Source: Sphingobium sp. AS12
GTDB lineage: Bacteria; Pseudomonadota; Alphaproteobacteria; Sphingomonadales; Sphingomonadaceae
Reading direction: 5' to 3'
NCBI RefSeq assembly: GCF_019097845.1
Contig: NZ_JAHRGM010000016.1
Coordinates: 1-64,000 of the forward strand
Length of the DNA stretch: 64,000 nucleotides
Part shown: positions 17,374-25,853 of the stretch, in pieces
How positions within the stretch are numbered: position 1 is the first letter of the stretch
How the letters are laid out: every line of letters begins with the position of its first letter
Made by a program: the position numbers and the translations under genes
Notes under the pieces: model-generated
What the model saw: the letters and a program-made list of their open reading frames with translations, nothing else
Database searches by the model: none
Told to the model about the DNA's origin: nothing

Positions 17374-17979
17374 ATGGCATATGACCCCGATGCGGAGATG
17401 GTTGGCGAAGGCAAGGAGCCGGTTCCGGCGGACGTTTCGGAAGCGATCCGCACGCTGATCCGCTGGTCGGGCGATGTGCCAGAGCGCGAAGGGCTGGTCG
17501 AAACGCCCGAACGGGTGGCGCGGGCCTGGCGCGAATATTGCCGCGGATATGGCGACGATCCTGCCTACCACCTCTCGCGCATCTTCCATGAAGTGGGCGG
17601 CTATGACGATGTCGTGCTGCTGAAGGACATACCGTTCCAGTCGCATTGCGAACATCATATGGCGCCGATCGTGGGGAAGGCGCATATCGCGTATTTGCCG
17701 GGTGATTATGTTGTGGGCATTTCCAAGCTGGCGCGGGTGCTGCACGCCTTTGCCAATCGCCTGCAAGTGCAGGAACGGCTGACGTCGGAAGTCGCAAACT
17801 GCATCTGGGAGCATCTCAAGCCCCAGGGCGTAGCCGTGGTGATCGAGGCGACGCATGGCTGCATGACCGGGCGCGGGGTGCGCACCCCCAATGTGATCAT
17901 GAAAACCAGCCGTATGCTGGGCGTATTCCGCGACGATGAAAAGTCGCGCGAGGAAGTGCTGAAACTTATCGCTTCATGA
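17374..17979 (+). CDS. folE: GTP cyclohydrolase I
   Basis: FolE converts GTP to dihydroneopterin triphosphate, the first step of folate synthesis. The 201-residue protein has the zinc and catalytic residues in FQSHCEHHMAPIVGKAHIAY, the LARVLHAFANRLQVQERLT helix and the ATHGCMTGRGV motif with the second zinc Cys. I choose ATG 17374, 11 bases after AAGGAG; a GTG at 17362 overlaps that site. It overlaps the next gene by four bases (ATGA), tying it to a FolM-like reductase. Confidence 0.95.
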   Translation: MAYDPDAEMVGEGKEPVPADVSEAIRTLIRWSGDVPEREGLVETPERVARAWREYCRGYGDDPAYHLSRIFHEVGGYDDVVLLKDIPFQSHCEHHMAPIVGKAHIAYLPGDYVVGISKLARVLHAFANRLQVQERLTSEVANCIWEHLKPQGVAVVIEATHGCMTGRGVRTPNVIMKTSRMLGVFRDDEKSREEVLKLIAS

Positions 17980-18812
17980 GCGAGGAGGACGTCCCCTATC
18001 GCCCATTGGGCAGCGCGCGTGTGGCGGCGGAGACTGGTGCCTTGCCGATCGCGGGCAAGCGACTGGCGCTGGTGACGGGCGGTCACAGGCGGCTGGGCGG
18101 GATTATTGCCGGGGCGCTGGCCAAGGCGGGCCATTCGCTGGCGATCCATGGCAGTCATGACACGCGGCTCGATTCGCATCTGGCGCTGACGCTGGAGGAG
18201 CAGGGGACGCAGTGGGAAGGGTTCGTGGTCGATTTCGCCGACCCGGAAAATGCTGAGGAACTGATCGCGCAGGTCGCGGCGCGCTTTGGCCGTCCGCCCG
18301 ACATTCTCGTCAACAGCGCCGCGATGTTCGGGCAGGACCGGCTGGACAGCGTGACCGCGGATGATCTGATGCGCCATTATGCGGTCAATTGCGCTGCGCC
18401 CACCATGCTGACCAAGGCTTTTGCGACCGTGCCAGCGGGCGTGGGCGACCGGTGCATCATCAACATATTGGACCAGCGAATCGACCATCCCCATGGCGAC
18501 CAACTGGCCTATACATTGTCCAAGCTGGCGTTGTCGGGGCTGACGCGGACTAGCGCGAGCAGCCTGGCGCCGCAGGTGCGGGTCAATGCGGTCGCGCCGG
18601 GGCTGACGATCGCAACGCCCGATTATGACCCGGACCAGATGGCGCGGCTCGAACAGATGATGCCGCTCGCGCGCCTGCCGCAGGCCGAGCAGATTGCGGA
18701 GGCAGTGCTATATCTGGTCAATGCCAGCGCGGTGACCGGGCAGACACTCTATGTCGACGGCGGCGCGCATATGCGCAGCTACGACCGGGACTTCATGCAT
18801 CTGTGCCGATAG
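17976..18812 (+). CDS. SDR-family reductase, FolM/pteridine reductase-like
   Basis: The 278-residue SDR has TGGHRRLGG in place of the common TGxxxGIG glycine motif, the arginine-bearing variant characteristic of pteridine reductases PTR1 and FolM. Also visible are NSAAMFGQ, the active-site LAYTLSKLAL and a C-terminal ALYVDGG-like LYVDGGAHM. Such enzymes reduce dihydromonapterin or dihydrofolate using NADPH. Translational coupling to folE strongly supports a folate/pterin role. The first 25 residues are an extension before the Rossmann fold. A generic SDR role is the alternative. Confidence 0.8.
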   Translation: MSEEDVPYRPLGSARVAAETGALPIAGKRLALVTGGHRRLGGIIAGALAKAGHSLAIHGSHDTRLDSHLALTLEEQGTQWEGFVVDFADPENAEELIAQVAARFGRPPDILVNSAAMFGQDRLDSVTADDLMRHYAVNCAAPTMLTKAFATVPAGVGDRCIINILDQRIDHPHGDQLAYTLSKLALSGLTRTSASSLAPQVRVNAVAPGLTIATPDYDPDQMARLEQMMPLARLPQAEQIAEAVLYLVNASAVTGQTLYVDGGAHMRSYDRDFMHLCR

Positions 18813-18897
18813 GTGCGGCGCAAATGCGGGGCAGCGGGGACTGGCGGATGGCGCGCGTCGGCCATAGAGCAGACCCAAAGGCATAAGGGAGATGGCG

Positions 18898-19674
18898 ATG
18901 ACCTATGAAACGATTTTGGTGGAACAGCGCGACGCGGTGACGCTGATCACGCTCAACCGGCCGCAGGCACTGAACGCGCTGAATGGCCAGGTGCTGAACG
19001 ACCTGAGCGCGGCCTTTGCCGCCTATGACGCCGACCCGACCCAGCATTGCGCTGTCCTGACCGGCAGCGAAAAGGCGTTTGCGGCGGGCGCCGACATCAA
19101 GGAGATGGTCGACAAGGACGGGGCCGATTTCTTCTTGCAGGATTTCTTTTCCGGGTGGCAGACCCATGTGGTCGCGACACGGAAGCCTTGGATCGCGGCG
19201 GTGGCCGGTTTCGCGCTGGGCGGTGGGTGCGAACTGGCGATGATGGCGGACTTCATCATCGCGGCGGATACGGCGAAATTCGGTCAGCCGGAAATCAAGC
19301 TGGGCGTCGCGCCGGGCATGGGCGGATCGCAGCGCCTGACCCGCGCCGTGGGCAAGGCCAAGGCGATGGATATGTGCCTGACCGGGCGGATGATGGGTGC
19401 GGAGGAAGCCGAGCGCTCCGGGCTGGTCAGCCGGATCGTACCGGCCGCCGATCTGCTGGACGATGCGCTCAAAACGGCTGCTGCAACTGCCGCGATGCCG
19501 CCCATGGCCGCGATGATCAACAAGGAAATGGTCAACATCGCGTTCGAGACTGGCCTGGCCCAAGGGCTGCTGACCGAACGGCGCATGTTCCAGATACTGA
19601 CCGCCACCGAGGACAAGAAGGAAGGCATGACTGCCTTTGTCGAGAAGCGGCCGGGCGTCTGGAAAGGGCGCTGA
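18898..19674 (+). CDS. Enoyl-CoA hydratase
   Basis: This crotonase-family protein of 258 residues has [18 protein letters not shown] (oxyanion hole), [18 protein letters not shown] with the first catalytic region, and [18 protein letters not shown] carrying the second Glu, the pattern of true hydratases such as EchA/ECHS1. It could supply the methacrylyl-CoA hydratase step missing from the valine cluster at 23.6-28.9 kb. AAGGGAG at 18885-18891 favours ATG 18898 over ATG 18892. It is separated from the next gene by about 210 bp with a palindrome. Confidence 0.92.
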   Translation: MTYETILVEQRDAVTLITLNRPQALNALNGQVLNDLSAAFAAYDADPTQHCAVLTGSEKAFAAGADIKEMVDKDGADFFLQDFFSGWQTHVVATRKPWIAAVAGFALGGGCELAMMADFIIAADTAKFGQPEIKLGVAPGMGGSQRLTRAVGKAKAMDMCLTGRMMGAEEAERSGLVSRIVPAADLLDDALKTAAATAAMPPMAAMINKEMVNIAFETGLAQGLLTERRMFQILTATEDKKEGMTAFVEKRPGVWKGR

Positions 19675-19701
19675 GCGACGGCAAATAGCCTCATGCACAT
19701 C

Positions 19702-19725
19702 GTGTTCCCGTCTATGCGGGAACAC
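19702..19725. repeat. GTTCCCG palindrome
   Basis: GTGTTCCCG and CGGGAACAC form a perfect 9-bp stem with a 6-base loop, 27 bp after the hydratase stop. It shares its core with 11208-11235 and may act as a weak terminator. Confidence 0.7.
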
Positions 19726-19888
19726 ACAGTTTCCCATCTATTTTCCCGTTACAGGCTGAGAAATTCTTACCTGTCCATGGCGGGCTTTTCTGGCACCTTC
19801 GTTTCATAAGGAAACTGAACAACAGATATGGAGAGGCGTAGCGCCGCGCGCTGCCCTGAACGGCTCATAATATGCAGGGAGCCTCGCC

Positions 19889-22264
19889 ATGTCCGTTCTA
19901 TTCTCCGCCCGCCTCTCCACCCGTGCATTGCTGCTCGCTTGCGCAGTCGGTACGCTGGTGCCGACCGCCTATGCGCAACAGCCGGCCGCTGATGACGAAA
20001 CGAACATCACAGTCACGGGCCGCCGCATTTCGCAATCGTCCGAAGCGATTGGCGAGGATAAGGTCAGCAATGTCGTGGCGGTGACGCGGGAAGCGTTGTT
20101 GTCCGCGCCTGCAGGCGTTTCGGGCCTGAAAATGCTGGAGCAATTGCCCGGCTTCAACGTGCAGACCGATGGCGCTCTGGGCCTCTACGAATTTGGCAAT
20201 AGCGTGCAGACCCGCGCCTTCAACCTCGACCAGATCGGCTTCGTGGTTGATGGCATCCCGACAGGGCGCAGCGACGCCTTTGGCGGCAGCCCTGTATTCC
20301 GTTATGTCGACAATGAAAATCTGGGCGTTGTGGAAGCGGCGATCGGCGCGGGTGACGTCAGCCTGCCGAGCTATTCGACGCTGGGGCCGGTAATCCAGTA
20401 TAACAGCATCGCGCCGCAGGACGAGATGGGGCTGTTCGTGTCGCAAAGCTTTGGCGACCAGGATCTGCGCCGCACCTTCATCCGCGCGAGCACCGGGCAG
20501 GTCGGGCCCTTCCGCGCCTATGTCAGCCGGACCAAGCTGGACACGGAATTGTGGCGCGGCCCCGGCACGGTCGATCGCGAACATTGGGAAGGGCAGATCC
20601 ACGCCGACCTGGGCGGCGACAGCTGGGCGCGGTTCAAATTCGTGTCGAACGACTTTTTCGATTATGACTCGCCGACGATCAGCCGTGCTCAATATAATTG
20701 TGTATCGAGGAACGCGCTGGGCCAGTGCGGCCGGGATTTCGCCCTGATCGAAAATGTGCCCAATACCATACCGGGCTTTGCCCCGCTGGCGAGCGCGCCG
20801 AACGTCTATTATTCCAGCGGCGCCTATACCGCAGTCTATAATCTGGCGATCAACGTGCGGAAGGACAAGCTGTATGGCGCGACCTTCCATGCCGGGATTG
20901 CCGAGGGCGTATGGGCCGAATCCACCCTCTATTGGGAGGATAAGGATGGCTATGGCGTGTCGCCAGACGGCTATGGCAATTCGCTCGGCATCTACACGCC
21001 GCAGGCACAGGCGGGGCTTGCCGTTGTGGCACCAAAGGGCGTCCAATATGGATTTTCCGGCGTCGGTGGCGACCGTTATGGCATTACCAGCAAACTGCAC
21101 TGGGAAATGGGCAACAACATGGTCGAAGCGGGGGTTTGGGCCGAGGTCGACAAATATCACCGGACCCAGAAGCGCTTCAACACGGTCGACGGGGCACCCG
21201 ACAGCGCGCCCAATCTGGCAGAGACGGTCTATCTGCGCCGCGACTATCGGTCCAAGCGCGACACGTTGCAGGTTTTTCTGAAAGACACGCTGAAGCTGGC
21301 CGACGACCGTCTGGTTCTGGACCTTGGCTTCAAAGGCCTGCTGCTTGATTACTCCCATCGCGGCTATCGCGATTTCGCCGACTATTATCGGTCGGTCGGT
21401 GGCCAGGGCGTGCCGGGTTATGGCCCGCAATATAATACGGCCAATTACAAGGACATGTTCCTGCCGATGGCAGGCCTGCTCTACAAATTTGACGAGCGGA
21501 CGCAGGTCTTTGCCTCCTATGCCGAAAATATGGCGCTGCCCAAGGGGATGGACGATATCTATTCGGTCATCCGCCCCGGCGGCGCGCTGGTGCCGCAGCC
21601 TGCGCCCGAACGGTCGAAGAATATGGAATTGGGCATCCGCACCAATCAGGGGCAGCTTTATGCGTCGCTGGCGGCATTCTACACCAAGTTCGACAATCGC
21701 ATCCAGTCGATCACCAGCCTGGTGCCGGGTGGCGGCTTGTCGACCGAAACCTTCTTCCAGAATGTCGGTCGGGTGCGGTCCTATGGCGTGGAATTTGCCG
21801 GCACCTACAAGCCGTCCTTCCTGAACGGGCTGGCCTATAGCAACCTGAACGTCACCTATAACAACGCCAAGTTCAAGGATGACGTCCCGGCGGCGACGCC
21901 CATTCTGATCGCGGACAAATATATTCCCGACAGCGCGAAATGGATCGTCAGCGGCGGCGTGACGGTGGAACCGGCCAGTTGGCTGGTCGCCAATATTTCG
22001 GGCAAATATACGTCCAAGCGCTGGTCGACCTTCACCAACACGCCCGGTTCCAGCGTCCCGGCCTTCACTGTGTTCAGCGCCTATGTGGATATTGGTGACG
22101 GCATCAGCTTTGGTCCGGTCAAGGGGATCAAGGTCCGTGCCAATGTCGACAATCTGTTCGACAAGGATACGCTGTCCTACATTTCGCCGGTCGTGACGGG
22201 TGACGGCTTCTTCCGGCCGCTCAGCCCACGTACCTTCCAGCTGACCATTTCGGGCGAAATCTGA
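19889..22264 (+). CDS. TonB-dependent outer-membrane receptor
   Basis: The 791-residue protein has a signal peptide ending AYAQQ, a short TonB-box-like NITVTGRR, a plug domain to about residue 160 (LKMLEQLPGFNVQTDG, FVVDGIPTGRSDAF) and a long beta-barrel with repeated aromatic strands. The C-terminal strand ends FQLTISGEI, not with the usual aromatic residue. It should import a TonB-energised ligand across the outer membrane. The stop overlaps the dipeptidase start (ATGA), so the ligand may be a peptide or peptide-derived molecule. No Fur-like box was evident upstream. Confidence 0.92.
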   Translation: MSVLFSARLSTRALLLACAVGTLVPTAYAQQPAADDETNITVTGRRISQSSEAIGEDKVSNVVAVTREALLSAPAGVSGLKMLEQLPGFNVQTDGALGLYEFGNSVQTRAFNLDQIGFVVDGIPTGRSDAFGGSPVFRYVDNENLGVVEAAIGAGDVSLPSYSTLGPVIQYNSIAPQDEMGLFVSQSFGDQDLRRTFIRASTGQVGPFRAYVSRTKLDTELWRGPGTVDREHWEGQIHADLGGDSWARFKFVSNDFFDYDSPTISRAQYNCVSRNALGQCGRDFALIENVPNTIPGFAPLASAPNVYYSSGAYTAVYNLAINVRKDKLYGATFHAGIAEGVWAESTLYWEDKDGYGVSPDGYGNSLGIYTPQAQAGLAVVAPKGVQYGFSGVGGDRYGITSKLHWEMGNNMVEAGVWAEVDKYHRTQKRFNTVDGAPDSAPNLAETVYLRRDYRSKRDTLQVFLKDTLKLADDRLVLDLGFKGLLLDYSHRGYRDFADYYRSVGGQGVPGYGPQYNTANYKDMFLPMAGLLYKFDERTQVFASYAENMALPKGMDDIYSVIRPGGALVPQPAPERSKNMELGIRTNQGQLYASLAAFYTKFDNRIQSITSLVPGGGLSTETFFQNVGRVRSYGVEFAGTYKPSFLNGLAYSNLNVTYNNAKFKDDVPAATPILIADKYIPDSAKWIVSGGVTVEPASWLVANISGKYTSKRWSTFTNTPGSSVPAFTVFSAYVDIGDGISFGPVKGIKVRANVDNLFDKDTLSYISPVVTGDGFFRPLSPRTFQLTISGEI

Positions 22265-23487
22265 TGCGGATGGGGTTGATGTTGGGGGCAGCGCTGGTCG
22301 CGCTGCTCTCCGGCCCGGTTTCGGCGCAGGCGGTGCCCAAGAAGGTGGTGCAACTGCATCAGAAATTGCTGACGCTCGACAGTCATCTGGACACGCCTGC
22401 CTCGCTCGATCTGCCGGGCTGGTCGATCGACGAGGAGCATGGGGTCCATCTGGATTATACCCAGGTGGACCTGCCCCGGATGAAGAAGGGCGGGCTGGAT
22501 GGCGGTTTCTGGGCGATCTATACGAGCCAAGGGCCGCTGACTGTCGACGGCTTTCGCAAAGCGCGCGATTTTGCGTTCCTGCGCGGGGTGTCGATCCGCG
22601 AGATGGTGGCGGCGGACCCGGCCAATTTCGCGCTGGCACTGGAAGCGAAGGACGCGGCACCGATCGCGGCGGCGGGCAAGCGGGTCGTCTATATGTCGAT
22701 CGAAAATGCCTATCCGCTGGGCGAGGATGTGTCGCTGCTCCAGACTTTCTATGACATGGGCGTGCGGGTGGTGGGCTTGGCCCATTTTGCGCATAACCAG
22801 TTTGCCGACAGTTCGACCGACCCGTCGAAGAAGCCGCGTTTTGGCGGGCTTAGCCCACTGGGCAAGCAACTGCTGAGCGAGATGAACCGGCTGGGCGTGG
22901 TGCCCGATGCGTCGCATAGCAGTGACCAGGTGCTGGACGATCTGCTGGCGCTGTCCACCACCCCGGTGCTGCTGACCCATTCGGGGTGCAAGGCTGTCTA
23001 TGACCATCCGCGCAATATTGACGACGCCCATCTGAAGGCGCTGGCGGCCAAGGGTGGAGTCATTCAGATGAACGCTTTTGGCACCTATCTTAAGGCGTCG
23101 AAGCCCAACCTGGAGCGCCAGAAGGCGATGGGCGCTTTGTTTGCGTCGATGCGCGAGGGGGCGAAGATGTCAGCCGAGACGCGAGCGCAATTGCTGGCGA
23201 AGCGGCAGGAGATCGACCGGCTCTATCCTGACACCGACCGGGCGACCTTTGACGATTTCATGGCGCATATGCTCCACGCGCTGAAGGTTGTGGGGCCGGA
23301 CCATGTCGGGATCGGCGCGGACTGGGATGGTGGTGGCGGCGTGGTCGGCATGGAGGATGTGCTGGACCTGCCCAAGATCACCGATGCGTTGTTGAAGGCT
23401 GGCTATAGCGAGGCGGATGTCGCGAAAATCTGGTCGGGCAATGTGCTGCGCGTGCTGGCGGCGGCGGAGGCGGGCAAGGGGAAGTAG
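22264..23487 (+). CDS. Membrane dipeptidase (peptidase M19)
   Basis: The 407-residue protein has a signal peptide (LGAALVALLSGPVSAQA) and the M19 zinc ligands: HLD in LTLDSHLDTPA, Glu in MSIENAYPL, His in PDASHSS and LLTHSG, and the Asp of GIGADWDGGGGV. M19 enzymes cleave dipeptides, including those with a D-residue. Export plus translational coupling to the TonB receptor suggest periplasmic processing of an imported peptide. Length is typical. A long hairpin repeat follows between it and the convergent mmsB. Confidence 0.93.
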   Translation: MRMGLMLGAALVALLSGPVSAQAVPKKVVQLHQKLLTLDSHLDTPASLDLPGWSIDEEHGVHLDYTQVDLPRMKKGGLDGGFWAIYTSQGPLTVDGFRKARDFAFLRGVSIREMVAADPANFALALEAKDAAPIAAAGKRVVYMSIENAYPLGEDVSLLQTFYDMGVRVVGLAHFAHNQFADSSTDPSKKPRFGGLSPLGKQLLSEMNRLGVVPDASHSSDQVLDDLLALSTTPVLLTHSGCKAVYDHPRNIDDAHLKALAAKGGVIQMNAFGTYLKASKPNLERQKAMGALFASMREGAKMSAETRAQLLAKRQEIDRLYPDTDRATFDDFMAHMLHALKVVGPDHVGIGADWDGGGGVVGMEDVLDLPKITDALLKAGYSEADVAKIWSGNVLRVLAAAEAGKGK

Positions 23488-23498
23488 TTTTCCAAGCC

Positions 23499-23572
23499 CC
23501 GTTCGCCTCGAGCGAAGTCGAGAAGCGCCTAGCGCGGTGCCAGTGTTTCTCGACTTCGCTCGAAACGAGCGG
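23499..23572. repeat. Long-hairpin repeat, family B, copy 1
   Basis: The arms GAGCGAAGTCGAGAAGC and GTTTCTCGACTTCGCTC with CCGTTCG/CGAGCGG-type ends give a long imperfect hairpin. It sits exactly between two convergent genes. Confidence 0.85.
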
Positions 23573-23587
23573 GGTTGGGGGTGTGGG

Positions 23588-24472
23588 TTATTTCCCCTCC
23601 AGCATCTCGATCATCAGCGAGAAATCGCGGCCTGCTTCGCCCTGGTTGGCGAGCAACTGGTAGAGCGCTTCTGCCGCATTGCCCATTGGCACCGACGCGC
23701 CGACAAGGGCGGCGGCTTCGGTGGCCAGCTTCAAATCCTTGAGCATCAGGCCGACGGCGAAGCCGCCCTGATAGCCATTGTCGGAAGGGCTTTGCGGGCC
23801 GACGCCGGGGACGGGGCAGTAGCTGGTCATCGACCAGCTCTGGCCGGACGAGACGCTGGAGATGTCGTAGAAGGTCTGGGGATCGAGGTCCAGCTTCCTG
23901 GCCATGGCGAAGGTTTCGCAGGTGGCGACCATGGTCGCGCCCAGCAGCATATTGTTGCAGATTTTGGCGGCCTGACCATTGCCCGCGCCGCCGGCATGGA
24001 TCACCGCCTTGCCCATGGCGGACAGGATGGGTTTTGCCTTCTCGAACGCGGCATCGGTGCCGCCGACCATGAAGGTCAGCGTGCCGCCATTGGCCGCGGC
24101 GATGCCGCCGGAGACGGGGGCATCGACCATGTCGAAGCCGCGATCCGTGGCGGCTTCGATCACGCGTCGGGCAGTGGCGACGTCGATGGTGGAGCAGTCG
24201 AGAAACAAGGCACCGGGATTGGCCGCGCCATAGACTTCGCCAGCATAGACGCTTTCGACATGCTTGCCCGCGGGCAGCATGGTGACGACGGCGTCGGCCC
24301 CGGTGGCCGCGTCAGCGGCGCTGCTGGCGCGGATCGCGCCATGGGATTCCGCCTTGGCCAGAGCGTCCTCCGACAGGTCGAAGGCGCGGACGGCATAGCC
24401 GTTCTTGAGTAGATTGGCGGCCATGCCGCCGCCCATATTGCCAAGGCCGATGAAGGCGATCGTCTGGGTCAT
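23588..24472 (-). CDS. mmsB: 3-hydroxyisobutyrate dehydrogenase
   Basis: MmsB oxidises 3-hydroxyisobutyrate to methylmalonate semialdehyde with NAD in valine degradation. The 294 residues start with the Rossmann motif FIGLGNMGGGMA, followed by the substrate motif VDAPVSGGIAAANGGTLTFMVGG, the catalytic Lys in GNGQAAKICNNMLL, and the C-terminal KDLKLA helix. It is the last gene of the valine cluster, 144 bp after the hydrolase gene, all on the minus strand. Confidence 0.95.
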   Translation of the reverse strand: MTQTIAFIGLGNMGGGMAANLLKNGYAVRAFDLSEDALAKAESHGAIRASSAADAATGADAVVTMLPAGKHVESVYAGEVYGAANPGALFLDCSTIDVATARRVIEAATDRGFDMVDAPVSGGIAAANGGTLTFMVGGTDAAFEKAKPILSAMGKAVIHAGGAGNGQAAKICNNMLLGATMVATCETFAMARKLDLDPQTFYDISSVSSGQSWSMTSYCPVPGVGPQSPSDNGYQGGFAVGLMLKDLKLATEAAALVGASVPMGNAAEALYQLLANQGEAGRDFSLMIEMLEGK

Positions 24473-24616
24473 GATGGCATTTCTCCTGCTTAACTTCGCA
24501 TATTTCCCGGCAAATCGAACATATTCTTGCGCGGCCCTGATCCTATCGGAAAGCGGGCGGCATCTGGCAGGCGGCGTGCGTCGGAAGCATAACAGGCACC
24601 TGCCATGTAGGACAGA

Positions 24617-25675
24617 TTAGGTGGCAACGGCGGGCAGCGGGGTCCATTGCTGGTCGGCGGGCAGGGGCGTGAAGATGGCGTCGATCATCGCGTCGCTCAC
24701 TTGCTCCAGCGTCGCCGGGTTCCATTGCGGCTTGTTATCCTTGTCGAAGATCAGGGCGCGCACGCCCTCGACAAAATCGGGGCGGCGGATGATGGCGCAG
24801 GCCAGGCCATATTCCATCGCCATGTTGGACGCGAAATCGGGCTGGGCCGCGCCCTCGATCAACTGGCGCAGCGCGACCTTGATCGTCTGGGGCGATTTGG
24901 TGGCGAGGGTGCCGCGTTGCTTCGCGGCCCATTCGCCACCGTCGGCGTCGAGCGCGGCGACAATCTCCTCCGCCTTGTTCGAGGCGAAGAGGCGGTCGAT
25001 GTCGGGGCGGGCGGCCTCCAGCTTTGAGGGCGGCGGGGTTTGCGTGGCTGCGTCGAGGATCGCGCCAAGGCTGGCGGGGTCGGCCAGGATGCGCGCCTTG
25101 ACGTCCTCCAGCGTATCGGACGGCATATAGTGGGTGGCGATGCCGATGGCGGCGCAATCCGCCCCGTCGATCCGCGCGCCGGTGGCGGCGAGCCATGCGC
25201 CGACCCGGCCGGGCAGGCGGGGGAGATACCAGCCGCCGCCGACATCGGGAAAAAGGCCGATGCCGGTTTCGGGCATGGCAAAGGTCGTCCGCTCGGTCGC
25301 GACGCGGTAGAGGGCGGGGAGGGAAATGCCCACGCCCCCGCCCATGACGATGCCGTCGATGAAGGCGACGATCGGCTTGTCATAGACGAACAGCAGATGG
25401 TTCATCCGATATTCGAGATGGAAGAAGCGCTCCGCCTCGACGCAGTCCGTCTTGGCGCTGTTGGCGATGAGGGCGATGTCCCCGCCTGCGCAGAAGCCGC
25501 GGCCTTCGGTGTGGTCGATCATGACGGCGGTTACGCCATCGTTCGTCCGCCATGCCAGCAATGCGCTGTTGATCGCGTCGCACATGTCGGGCGTCAGCGC
25601 GTGGATCGCCTTGGGCCGGTTCAGGCGGATGCGGCCGATGCTGTTTTCAATGAAGGTCAGGACTTGGTCGGTCAT
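24617..25675 (-). CDS. 3-hydroxyisobutyryl-CoA hydrolase
   Basis: This crotonase-superfamily enzyme releases 3-hydroxyisobutyrate from its CoA ester in valine catabolism. The 352 residues show GFCAGGDI, FIDGIVMGGGVGIS, FAMPETGIGLFPDVGGGWYLPRLPG and the additional C-terminal domain that distinguishes HIBCH proteins from short hydratases. I use ATG 25673-25675 (MTDQVLTFIENSIGRIRLNRP), after AGGAGAGA; a longer frame would run through repeat sequence. A 170-bp imperfect hairpin separates it from the upstream acyl-CoA dehydrogenase gene. Confidence 0.93.
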   Translation of the reverse strand: MTDQVLTFIENSIGRIRLNRPKAIHALTPDMCDAINSALLAWRTNDGVTAVMIDHTEGRGFCAGGDIALIANSAKTDCVEAERFFHLEYRMNHLLFVYDKPIVAFIDGIVMGGGVGISLPALYRVATERTTFAMPETGIGLFPDVGGGWYLPRLPGRVGAWLAATGARIDGADCAAIGIATHYMPSDTLEDVKARILADPASLGAILDAATQTPPPSKLEAARPDIDRLFASNKAEEIVAALDADGGEWAAKQRGTLATKSPQTIKVALRQLIEGAAQPDFASNMAMEYGLACAIIRRPDFVEGVRALIFDKDNKPQWNPATLEQVSDAMIDAIFTPLPADQQWTPLPAVAT

Positions 25676-25683
25676 GTCTCTCT

Positions 25684-25853
25684 CCTGCCTCTCCCCGGCG
25701 GGGAGAGGATACGAAGCCTTGGCGCGGCACGCGCCTAGGCGAAGTTTGAGAGGGGGTGCGCCGCGCTGGCCCTGTCCCCCTCTCCCAGCTACGGCTAGGC
25801 AGCACGCCGCCAAGCCTTCGCAACCCTCTCCCCCAACGAGGAGAGGGGGGTTA
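25684..25853. repeat. Large imperfect hairpin (CTCTCCCC family)
   Basis: CTCTCCCCGGCGGGGAGAG opens the region and CTCTCC...GGAGAGGGGGG closes it; internal segments GAAGCCTTGGCG and CGCCAAGCCTTCG also nearly pair. It fills the gap between two genes of the valine operon. A similar unit lies at 61968-62156. Confidence 0.7.

Noticed and set aside
19898..22660. A 920-codon open frame on the minus strand
   Set aside because: It is the antisense of the TonB receptor and dipeptidase genes; the composition is that of a GC-rich shadow frame and no domain is visible.
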